64,000 nucleotides of DNA from Pyrus communis. Its lineage: Eukaryota; Streptophyta; Magnoliopsida; Rosales; Rosaceae. Every line of letters begins with the position of its first letter. The first letter of the stretch is position 1. The translations under genes and the position numbers were made by a program. The DNA lies in assembly GCF_963583255.1 (NCBI RefSeq), contig NC_084815.1, positions 18,244,807-18,308,806 of the forward strand, in the 5' to 3' direction. The notes below the pieces were generated by a model, which was not told the origin of the DNA, made no database searches, and saw only the letters and a list, made by a program, of their open reading frames with translations. Shown here piece by piece: positions 24,037 to 33,371 of this stretch.

Positions 24037-24112
24037 TGGGCCTGAAGAATGAGCCACTATAAATAGTGGGCTTAGCTCAAGTAGCTACTCAGGAACTTCT
24101 AAGAAAGGCCCA
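24037..24112 (+). promoter_or_regulatory. Promoter-like block without an attached gene
   Basis: Within 76 bp there are TGGGCC (24037), TATAAATA (24058-24065) set inside the palindrome CCACTATAAATAGTGG (24054-24069), GTGGGCTT (24066) and GGCCCA (24107). TGGGCY site II motifs with a TATA box are common in promoters of plant ribosomal-protein and housekeeping genes. A pyrimidine-rich leader-like stretch and a possible splice donor (ACG/GTGAGG, about 24132) follow, but no coding exon is found before the transposons at 24.36 and 25.09 kb. It could be a relic or an RNA gene promoter. Confidence 0.35.
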
Positions 24113-24363
24113 TTTCTCCTCCGCCCTCCACGGTGAGGTACGGACAATAAAACCCACTTTCTTCTTGCCATCCATCCATCAATTTCTCACTTTTATCCGC
24201 TAAATTTTGCAAAAAGTAGTAGTAGCTTTTTAATTCACATTTTTGTGTTATTGGTTTATTTGATGGACTTGAACCTCTATATCATGAATTTTTTTTCAAG
24301 ATGTCCGGTCTTTATTAAAGAACACAATGTGTTAATTGTATCGATAATAGATCAATAAATTTA

Positions 24364-24484
24364 GAGAATTTTTATTGGCACGTTAAAAATCTTATTCTAC
24401 ACTTTAAACTTTCTTTATTTGGAAAGAAAAATTCACTTGTGAGGAGTGTAAAATGAGATTTTTGGAGTGTCAATAACACTTCCC
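24364..24484. mobile_element. 121-bp hAT-type MITE, copy 3
   Basis: The perfect 8-bp duplication TAAATTTA flanks it (24356-24363 and 24485-24492). The ends GAGAATTTTTATTGGCAC and GTGTCAATAACACTTCCC are inverted. It has the same length as the other two copies. Confidence 0.85.
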
Positions 24485-24886
24485 TAAATTTATTAGTTGT
24501 AATGATATTTACTATTAGTGATTAAAAAAATAAATGTTTATTTTATAGTTGGAGTGTCTCTATCCATATCCTTTTATGCTATAACTTGCATCTCCTATAA
24601 TGCTGTCAATGTAGTTGGCTTGGCCGATGATGATATTAGCAACTACGTACATCAAAATATACAATAAAACTTGAATTGCGATATCGTTTCCGTTCTTTCA
24701 GTTTCTTTCATCAGCAAAAAAAATTAGGTCATTTCCTTCACCAACCTGCATGAATACTAAGCCGTGTGGACAAAAAGCACTACTTGCCTCACTATTATTT
24801 ATGTAAATTCCTATGTTAGTCAACGGCCCACACTTTAGTAACTCAACTACTCACTGCATATTAGAAGCAATTTAACTCTACTGTAA

Positions 24887-25060
24887 GAGTCGTTTGAAAA
24901 TACCTTTAAAATGATTAAAAACACTTTTGATGAAAATTTGGAACCAATTCTTAGTAAATTTGAAAATGAATTCTGGAAAAGCACTTCAAGTGTTTTTGAA
25001 ACCCAAAACAATTTTACCAAAAACACTTTTGGTTATTTTAAAAACACTTCTAAACGAGCT
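24887..25060. mobile_element. Fold-back MITE related to the one at 59884
   Basis: GTCGTTTGAAAATACCTTT with AAAATGATTAAAAACACTTTT at the left mirrors AAAACACTTTTGGTTATTTT with AAAAACACTTCTAAACGAGC at the right. It is about 174 bp long, more decayed and shorter than the copy at 59884-60111. The 74-codon frame crossing it is not a gene. Confidence 0.6.
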
Positions 25061-25088
25061 AATAATCTACATATAAACATCAAGATAA

Positions 25089-25349
25089 TGATAACAGTGC
25101 TCATCAAGAAAACCAGAAAATACCTAGAAATATAGAGAGAAAGAATGATAGAGAAGAGAGATAGAGAGATATGATATTTTCGTGTATTACAATTGATTAC
25201 TTGCTTACAAGATCTTTACACTTATATACCCAAGTGTTATCTTATCTCCTAAGCTTCAAAACCTCCCAACTCTAACTAACTAAATGTCTTTTATATCATT
25301 TTTACACATTTTGACCTTGACCATACTACCCTTCTTATGCTAGTCAATA
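25089..25349 (-). repeat. 3' LTR of the young copia element
   Basis: 261 bp, about 99 per cent identical to 30482-30742. On the plus strand it begins TGATAACAGTGCTCATC and ends GCTAGTCAATA. The polypurine tract abuts its inner side. Confidence 0.93.
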
Positions 25350-25362
25350 TCCCCCCGCAATC

Positions 25363-27276
25363 TTAACTTGGGGAACCAAGCTTAAGATTGTAACAATGTT
25401 TGACAAATAATGGCCCATGTAACCCCTTTGTGAGAATATCGGCAGATTGATCTTCAGTGGGAATATAGGAGACTTCTAAATCACCTTGTTGCACCTTCTC
25501 TCGAACAAAATGATAATCCGTATCCAAGTGCTTGATTCGAGAGTGAAACACTGGATTTGCACTTAATGCAATCGCAGACAAATTATCACAGTGTATAACA
25601 GGTGATGTGGACAGAAACACATCCAAATCCTTCAAGACTGCCCTTATCCATGCTAGATCAGTTGCAGTGTGAGCCAAGGCTTTGTATTCTGCTTCAGTAG
25701 AGCTTCGAGAGACAGAACCTTGTTTCTTGGACTGCCATGAAATTGGATTATTGCCAAGAAAAATAAGATAACCAGTCACAGACCTCCAAGTGTTCAAATC
25801 AGCAGCCCAATCAGAGTCCGAAAAAGCCTCGAGACTCGGTGTTGTAGCTACGGAATATACAATACCATACTGTATTGTACCCTTAAGATACCTCAAGATT
25901 ATCTTCACAGCTCCAAAATGAACATCAGTTGGTGCTTTCATAAATTGGCACACTGAATTAACCGCAAAAGCAATATCTGGCCTAGTAAATGTCAGGTATT
26001 GGAGAGAACCTACAATGCTCCTGTAAAATGTAGGATCAGGCAATGGCATTCCTTCAGTGAGAAGCAATGAGTTGTGTGGCTTACATGGTGTTGTGGATGG
26101 TTTACAGGAATCCATTCCAGCTTTATGAAGCAAATCTTTGATATATTTCGACTGGTTAACAAATATATCCCCATTTGAAGGATATGAAATCGGTAGGCCC
26201 AAGAAATAGCTGAGTCTGCCCAAATCTTTCAATTCAAACACCTCTGATAATTCATGAATGACCTGTTGAATTTGGACAGAATTAGAACCTGTCAAAATTA
26301 TATCATCCACATAAAGAAGGAGGATGATGATATCAGCACCAGTGTTCTTTATAAACAGACTTGTGTCAGACAATGAAGCATGAAACCCCATAGCACACAG
26401 ATAGGTGGTAAACTTCGAATTCCAGGCCCTTGGTGCCTGTTTAAGGCCATACAGGGATTTAACTAGTTTACAGACATAAGTGGGACAGGTGGGATCAACA
26501 AAACCTTGAGGTTGGTGCATATAAACCTCTTCTTGTAAATCCCCATGCAAGAATGCATTTTTAATGTCCAATTGTTTCAACTCCCAATGATTCATCGCAG
26601 TTATAGCAAGAATGATTCTCACTGTTGTATGTCGAACAACATGACTAAATGTCTCAGTATAATCAATTTCATGCTCTTGTGAAAACCCTTGAGCCACCAA
26701 TCGAGCTTTGTATCTCGATACACTACCATCAGACTTCTTTTTTACCTTGTAAACCCATTTACTACCAACCACAGATCTGTTACTAGGATATGGAACTAGC
26801 TGCCAGGTCCCCTGAGCCCTGAGAGAGTCATATTCTTCCTGCATAGCTTGCTGCCAATGTGGGAGACTTGTAGCTTTTCGAAAATTATAAGGTTCTTTAG
26901 TATCAGTGATCTCTGTCACAGAGGAATAACCACCAGAGAACACTTCATCTTCTGTAACATGTAAAGACTGTAAGTTTGGAAAAGATGTCGAATAGGCAGC
27001 ATAATCTTGTCGTTGTATAGTCCCACTTTTTAATCGTGTAACCATGGGATGAATAGACACTGCATCTGGGGACATGGAATGATTTTCAAAATTTTCACTG
27101 AATTGAGAAGAGATAGGAATCAATACTTCCAGTTGGGAACTATGATGGATAGACAACAAGGGTGATGCATTGACTTCTGCATTGGAGTGATGATGGGAAG
27201 GTGATGGTTGTGAGTAGTTGGAACGATTAGCAGATTCATGAGATGCTTCCATATTATAACTGGATTGCACACTTGA
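25363..27276 (-). CDS. Copia reverse transcriptase-RNase H part of pol
   Basis: The open frame of about 638 codons is uninterrupted. Its first 110 residues are the variable linker after integrase. The RT_copia domain follows, with WVYKVKKKSDGS, VDYTETFSHVV and the catalytic LLYVDD near residue 323. The connection region and RNase H domain come next, with SDSDWAADL, RSSTEAEYKALA and HCDN supplying the acidic active-site residues, and the C-terminus carries ADILTKGL. The nominal first codon is GTG, and a stop lies just upstream in this frame, so the frame is a pol fragment separated by a frameshift from integrase (stop at 27335). The domain itself looks intact; transcription and activity are unknown. 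Confidence 0.92.
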   Translation of the reverse strand, partial: SSVQSSYNMEASHESANRSNYSQPSPSHHHSNAEVNASPLLSIHHSSQLEVLIPISSQFSENFENHSMSPDAVSIHPMVTRLKSGTIQRQDYAAYSTSFPNLQSLHVTEDEVFSGGYSSVTEITDTKEPYNFRKATSLPHWQQAMQEEYDSLRAQGTWQLVPYPSNRSVVGSKWVYKVKKKSDGSVSRYKARLVAQGFSQEHEIDYTETFSHVVRHTTVRIILAITAMNHWELKQLDIKNAFLHGDLQEEVYMHQPQGFVDPTCPTYVCKLVKSLYGLKQAPRAWNSKFTTYLCAMGFHASLSDTSLFIKNTGADIIILLLYVDDIILTGSNSVQIQQVIHELSEVFELKDLGRLSYFLGLPISYPSNGDIFVNQSKYIKDLLHKAGMDSCKPSTTPCKPHNSLLLTEGMPLPDPTFYRSIVGSLQYLTFTRPDIAFAVNSVCQFMKAPTDVHFGAVKIILRYLKGTIQYGIVYSVATTPSLEAFSDSDWAADLNTWRSVTGYLIFLGNNPISWQSKKQGSVSRSSTEAEYKALAHTATDLAWIRAVLKDLDVFLSTSPVIHCDNLSAIALSANPVFHSRIKHLDTDYHFVREKVQQGDLEVSYIPTEDQSADILTKGLHGPLFVKHCYNLKLGSPS

Positions 27277-27334
27277 CACTTACTGCTGAGAGACTGGATT
27301 TAACATTGAAGCTGCACTTGATATAGATATTGTA

Positions 27335-28153
27335 CTATGAACTGCATGAATAAGTATTTGAACTACAACCACATCTGTGCTTAGATTGTTCAGAACGAAT
27401 ACACCCTCGAGATAGGACTGTTTTATAGGGAAACACTTCCTCATTGTATATGACATGCCTGGACAAGATCAATTTACCAATGTTCATATCATAGCAGATT
27501 GCTCCTTTGTATCCCAAAGCATAACCAAGAAAAACACATAGTGAAGATCTAGGTTGAAACTTATTACTGGTATATGGGCGCAGTAAAGGATAAATGGCAG
27601 TGCCAATGACTATAAAGTTATGAATATCTGGTGTTTGTCCAAACAAAATTTGATAAGGAGACTGAAACTCTAAGACTTGAGATGACATTCTGTTAATTAA
27701 GAGAACTACATGAGCACATGCATGATACCAGAACATTTGAGGCAAACTTGCTTCTGCCATTAAAGTAATGGCAGTTTCTACTACATGACGATGTCTCCTT
27801 TCAGCAATACCATTCTGCTGAGGAGTATAAGGACATGAAATCATGTGGGAAATACCCTTACTTGCTAGAAACTCCTTAAATGGTTTACTCATATATTCAC
27901 CTCCCCCATCAGACTGAAAACATTTAATTGAAGCATGAAACTGATTAAGTACAAAAGCTGTGAACTTTACAAAAATTGAACAAGCTTCTGATTTATTGAT
28001 CATAGGAAAAATCCACATGAATCTGGAAAATTCATCTACAAAAGTAATGTAGTACTTATATCCTTTTATAGATTGGATTGGAGATGGTCCCCATACATCG
28101 GAGTGAACTTTCTCAAACAAACACTTAGCCTTATTTTGTCTTACTGGAAATAC
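27335..28153 (-). pseudogene. Copia integrase part of pol, bounded by stops
   Basis: The frame opens after the TAA at 28156-28154 and ends with TAG at 27337-27335. It contains the integrase core: HSDVWGP and ITFVDEFSR with the first Asp, FQSDGGGEY with the second Asp, and TPQQNGIAERRHR with the Glu. The DDE residues are all present. The following C-terminal part has FLGYALGYKGAICYD-like wording typical of copia. It is in the same frame as the upstream protease segment but shifted relative to the RT frame downstream. Damage therefore lies at the borders, not in the catalytic core. Confidence 0.9.
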
Positions 28154-29005
28154 TTATCTACACATTTTCCCTTGTACACAAGAAGAACACAAAGTTGGAC
28201 AAGTATCTTTACTAGTACTAATGTCAGCAGTCTTCAACATTCTAGCTAAAATATCCCCTGATGGATGGCCTAGTCGTTGATGCCAAATTGCAGTCCTTAC
28301 TTTATGTCCCAAGAATGTAGCACATCGACCCAACCTTGTAGCAAATGAGTTGTCAAAAACAGTTACTAGAATCTTGAAAAGTTCCCCATCATCACTCCTT
28401 CTGTGGTACAAAATCACCCTTGTTGCTTTGTCCTGTATAAAGAAATCCACATCATCACAAATAAACCAACATCCATTATCGTTGCATAACATCTTAACAG
28501 AAAGAAGATTGGCAGTAATTTGAGGCACATGCAACACATTATGCAGAATTAAAGCATTATTTGGAGTTGTAATTGTAGAAGAACCAATGTTCTTGACTGC
28601 CAAACCTTCACCATTTCCAATTGTTATCTTCTCATCTCCATTGTAAGAATTGACTTGAGAAAGTGCATGAACATTGGAAGTCATGTGATGTGTAGCTCCG
28701 GTGTCTAGAATCCAAGTATCCCCATTAGATAACCCATGTCCATTGTTCTGTGGTGTATTCTGTCCAATATGAGCCTGTGCAGTCATTGCAGTCAAGGAAG
28801 AAGGTGGTGGAGTACCCTGATAAGCAAAATTATTGCGATGATAACACTCCAGTGCAATATGCCCTCTTTTCCCACAAATCTGACAAGTAAGGAACCCTGA
28901 ATTTCCAGTGGCAGCTCTGTGATAACAATTAGTTGTTGTATGTCCCCTCCTAGAACATATTTGACACTCAGGTGAAACACCAAATCTGTAAGATGTATTG
29001 CCATT
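28154..29005 (-). pseudogene. Copia zinc knuckles, protease and GAG-pre-integrase
   Basis: Reading on from the TGA that ends the gag frame, the same frame encodes two CCHC zinc knuckles in a row (CQICSRRGHTTTNC and CQICGKRGHIALEC), then the aspartic protease motif WILDTGATHHMTS, then the GAG-pre-integrase signature IWHQRLGHPSGDI with CSSCVQGKM. It ends at a TAA (28156-28154) before integrase. Because the frame is preserved on both sides of each stop, each break looks like a single nonsense change in an otherwise sound polyprotein. The paired zinc knuckles look like an internal duplication. Confidence 0.88.
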
Positions 29006-30067
29006 TCAGGTATTACTCTTTTGAAAACCATTACCGGAGAAACTACTTCCATTCTGTGACTGAACACTTTTACCATTGCCAAAAAAATTGCCATTAAAAC
29101 TGCCAGTGTTACCTCTGTGACCAAATGGATTTCCATTACCAGAGAAGTTTCTTGAACCATTAGTACTTCTATAATCAAAATTACCATTGTTATAATTGCC
29201 ATTATACCTCTTATTACCCCCTGAAAAATTGCTCTTCTGGACAAACCTGTCACCATTCCCCACAAAGCCAGAACCACCATGAAATGCATTGGAGTGTTCA
29301 CCATCATACTCCCCTTGAAATCTATGAGAGTTGGAACTTTCCCCAACTTCGAAACCGTTATGATTATTCTGAAAAGCATTGGAGCCAGATCCATCTCCAT
29401 GAACATACATTGCTGCCATGGATGTACTCAAAGACTTCATTCGTGATTCAATATTAGCCTCTGCACCAAGAAGTTGAGCCTTCAAATCTTTATATGATAT
29501 AGGAGAATCCTGAGCCAATATCACAGTCTTTATCATTTCAAACTCAAGAGGTAAGCCAGATAGCACAGCTATAAGAAAATCATTCTCAGTGATCCTTTCT
29601 CCAGCAGACACTAGTTGATCCTTAATGGCTTTAACCCTTAAAAGAAACCTATCCATAGATTCCCCACCTTTTTGGATAGTGTGGAACTCACTTTTCAGTT
29701 GATTGATTCTAACTATAGAGACAGACGCAAATCTTTCTTGTAAACAAGTCCAGGCCTCACACGCAGTCTTACTACCAATAATGTGTTCCATAACATCATC
29801 AGATAGTGTAGCAATGAGAAGACTGAGTAAGGCTAGATCCTTCTTCACCCAATCTTTATATGCCACAGTAACTTCAGTAGTAACTCCTGACTCTGTATCA
29901 ATAAAAAATCTCGAAGGACATGGATCTTCACCCATGAAATGATCAAAAAGATCATATCCCCTAAGAACAGACTGAAATTGGAAACTCCATTTAACAAAAT
30001 TGTCATCCTGAAGCTTTACCGTAAGCATCCCAAGCAACCCTTCAATCTTGACATTAGACGCCGCCAT
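29006..30067 (-). pseudogene. Copia gag, 5' part, ending at an in-frame TGA
   Basis: Start chosen at the ATG 30067-30065 (MAASNVKIEG); the eight codons upstream lack an ATG. The protein has the UBN2-type copia gag domain: LQDDNFVKWSFQFQSVLRGY near residues 20-40, EAWTCLQERF and INQLKSEFHTIQKGGESMDR in the middle. A long Gly/Asn/Phe-rich tail follows. It stops at TGA (29008-29006) just before the zinc knuckles, which continue in the same frame, so the stop is a lesion and not the natural end. Confidence 0.88.
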
Positions 30068-30131
30068 TTTAATACCAAAACTACTAAACAAAATATGCTC
30101 TTGAACCCTAAATATGCTACCCTTCTTTGCT

Positions 30132-30259
30132 AATGGCTATCGGCCTTTTTCTTTCTTCAACAAAAAACACGTTTCACAATCAAACAATGGCTATCGGCCT
30201 CTTACGAACTCAACTAATGGCTATCGGCCTTTGAACTTGCTAACAATGGCTATCGGCCT
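30132..30259. repeat. Four copies of AATGGCTATCGGCCT in the copia leader
   Basis: Identical 15-base motifs start at 30132, 30186, 30216 and 30245, between the primer-binding site and gag. The intervening sequence is unrelated, so it is not a simple tandem array. On the element's sense strand the motif reads AGGCCGATAGCCATT. Confidence 0.85.
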
Positions 30260-30481
30260 TCAAATTCATAGAAAAAGAACACACATTCTTCACCCAGAAC
30301 ATATCACAAACAGATGGTGTGCAATGCGAAAACAGAAACCAAGAACCTGATATGAACGAACCCCTTGACCCTTTTTAACAGAAAACGCTGTGACCTTGCA
30401 GCCATCATTAACCTTCACTCGCAATTCTCTAATCTCCAGCGGAAGAAACGGCACCAAGAATCGTCCGAGCGATTGATACCA

Positions 30482-30742
30482 TGATAACAGTGTTCATCAA
30501 GAAAACTAGAAAATACCTAGAAATATAGAGAGAAAGAATGATAGAGAAGAGAGATAGAGAGATATGATATTTTCGTGTATTACAATTGATTACTTGCTTA
30601 CAAGATCTTTACACTTATATACCCAAGTGTTATCTTATCTCCTAAGCTTCAAAACCTCCCAACTCTAACTAACTAACTGTCTTTTATATCATTTTTACAC
30701 ATTTTGACCTTGACCATACTACCCTTCTTATGCTAGTCAATA
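30482..30742 (-). repeat. 5' LTR of the young copia element
   Basis: 261 bp, nearly identical to 25089-25349. The primer-binding site complementary to initiator tRNA-Met lies immediately inside (30481-30469). The LTR holds an ACTTATATACCC stretch (about 30613) that could serve as a TATA box on either strand. Confidence 0.93.
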
Positions 30743-30747
30743 GATAA

Positions 30748-33371
30748 TACTTGTATTCCAAGAGGGAATGTAAATATCCTATATTTGGTAAATAAGACAT
30801 TTTCACCGTATAAATTCCATGATTAGAATTGAACATAATCTTCATTTGAAGATTATCCTTATAAAAAATCATCCAAATTGGAAAAATTATTTAGAAACTG
30901 AATGGTTCTGATTATCAAATGTATACGGTGAATTACCTTATTTGCAATATTCTCTCATTCTAATATGAAATTTTCTTGTCACCATGTGAATATGAACAAT
31001 TGATCATACCAATTTATTTTAGAATGTATGACCGAATCGGCAGTATGACAATATAACCGTCCGTTTCGCAATATAATTCTTAAAAATGGAAAACATTGCT
31101 CATTAATATAATGCCGTCAAAGTTGGGCGTATCTGCTCGTGTCAATCGGGAGATTTCCTCTCAAACATAAATACTGGGCCATAGAAGTGGTGTTCATTTC
31201 AAGATTTAGATGCAACTAGTCAAAATTATGTACTAGAATTATTATGAACTTGTTTCTGGTTTGTTTGGATTGTAGACTTGTAGACTCAGAAATTAATATG
31301 CCAACAATTAACATGACCTGGTAAATTATACCTAACAAAGAACCATGCATTTACTACAACAACCATGATTTTTTTTTTTTTTTTTTTAAGAAACTAATGA
31401 AAAAAATTTGAAAATTTTGAGTTTTAACCAAAATAAAAGTGTTTCGTTAAAACTTTTTTTTTTTTTTTTTTTTTACAGAGAATTTCTGAATTTGGTCGCT
31501 GGAATTTTGCCTCTCCACATCATTAGTGACTCGGACCCGAATCAGAAATGTTACAAGAATAAAAAGAAGATGAGGAAGGTCCATAAAAACTAATACGTCC
31601 AATACTTCAAGTTCATGTGAGAGATAAAAATCTCGAAACGATTAGTTGTGCGATAGATCATAGAATCAAATTTCTCAACAATACTTTTTATGTATAATTT
31701 TTTTGGTAATCTAATGAATTTTAAGCAATGTATTAGGAAAAAGTAGGTGTCCACCGGCAAGAAGCAAAGTAGGTACTTTGTTGTAAAGGTCCTGCATGAT
31801 TCCTGAAATAGAAAGCAGTGCTTACGTACTACGTTGTGTTGGATAAATTGCCATATAAGGGGTGCATTAAGTCTTCCACACTTACATAGTCTTTTAGTTG
31901 CGTGACATCTCAACATTGATATTTGACGACTATCACAACAAAACAAAACAAAAAGAGGTCGTTATTCTTTTACTCTTTGAAAAAAAAATCTTAAAAAATA
32001 GGACAACTGGTGACGAATTACTGTTATTCACCATTTTCAGATCCGGAGTAAGTTAGTTGTAAATTATACTCTATTTACAATCAAGCAGATTCACAATTTA
32101 CAAAGTATCAAACTCAAGAACTCCTTTATTTTTTGTTTTGGAAACAAAAACTCCCTTATTTTTAATTACACCAAGTGCCGAAAATTTAATGAATACATTG
32201 CTACATTTTAAGATTTTAATATTTTATATTAATGCATACATGTATGCATCATTTGTCGGCAATTAAAAGTACATGAATGAGTAGCTATCTTCTGGAAACA
32301 AAATTTCCCACTTGAGCCGAGAAGAACGACTTTTTAATAGGGGTAATGTTAAAGATATTATCTTTTTACAAGTAGATCCATATTTAACTATATTTTAAAA
32401 CAATTGTTCTTTTTTTCTGCAAATAAAGGTGTTCTTTATCCTTGTTCAATTGGATGCCAATTTTGCCAACATTCCCACTTCCTATTGTTATTTTTTTATA
32501 TACAAATGATTTGATAATTTACATTAAATTCATTTAAATTATAAAAAAGAATAAAAAATGTAAGTCATAAAAACAGTGAGTTAAAAGAAAAACTCTGTTT
32601 ACCGTTACAATTCACCACTTCCAACTCTTCCTCATTGTCATAATTTTGATTCCAATGTTCGATTAATCTCACTTTGACCAGTCACATAAATAGAAATGAG
32701 AGAGAGAGAGAGAGAGAGAGAGCGCTAAGAACCAAGGAGAAACCAAGCGAGATGGAGAGAGAAAATGAAAGTTGTTTATGTTGAGAATGAATCTCATATT
32801 AATGGAAAAAAAGACATTACATGAACTTATAAGTAAATTGCGTTATTCCTCGTATATTGATTTTATATTGAAATCTCAACTTTCATCAGTTTATTACTCT
32901 ATGTTGAAATCTCAACTTTCCTCGGTTTATTACTCAACTTCTCCAGTTCTTATACTTGTACCCATCAAGATTCCATTCATATAATAAAACTTGAAACCAT
33001 TATTTACCATGTAATCTTACACTTGAAACCAACAATTGGAGAAAATAAAAACAAGGCTTTTACTAAATTCTGTGTTCTTTTTTTATCTTATCATCAACTT
33101 GCTGACAATTTTATAACTTAAGGTTTTAGGCACAACAACCCCACTATTCACAGGGTAGCAATTTTCACATTGTGGAGCTAGCCAGCTAAAGTGCCAATCT
33201 GAGACTTCCACAGTTGAAGAAGAGGAATAAATTGAGCCTCCCATTATTTCATATTAACTTACGCTAGTTTTATATATCGACCTCTAGTCCTCTCTGCTAT
33301 TTGGAAATTAAGACGTGCAATCATATAGACTCAACATTCCCTCATCAGATTAAAGATCATAATTATTGATC
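30748..33371. other. Intergenic between the copia element and the hydrolase gene
   Basis: AT-rich sequence with T runs at about 31370-31387 and 31446-31475 and a GA microsatellite at 32698-32722. The 118-codon minus frame at 31590-31946 and the 70-codon frame at 32772-32984 (which contains a short internal repeat, LKSQLSSVYYS) resemble nothing I know. No RNA gene was recognised. Confidence 0.5.

Larger units (their letters stand above)
25089..30742 (-). mobile_element. Ty1/copia LTR retrotransposon, young, lightly damaged
   Basis: The element is 5.65 kb with 261-bp LTRs at both ends and the 5-bp target duplication GATAA outside (25084-25088 and 30743-30747). Reading on the minus strand the order is 5' LTR, primer-binding site TGGTATCAATCGC (30481-30469), leader, gag, zinc knuckles, protease, GAG-pre-integrase, integrase, reverse transcriptase, RNase H, polypurine tract (GCGGGGGGA at 25358-25350), 3' LTR. 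PR-INT-RT-RH order defines copia. The two LTRs differ at only about three sites, so insertion is recent. Short LTRs and the gag style suggest the Ale/Retrofit lineage, which is uncertain. At least three lesions break the polyprotein, so it needs help from other copies to move. Confidence 0.95.

Noticed and set aside
24037..24112. snRNA-type promoter
   Set aside because: The TATA box is present but the plant upstream sequence element (RTCCCACATCG) is not, so a U-snRNA gene is not supported.
28792..29406. 204-codon minus-strand frame
   Set aside because: Overlaps copia gag in another frame; low-complexity Met/Val/Ile composition; a shadow of the Gly/Asn-rich gag tail.
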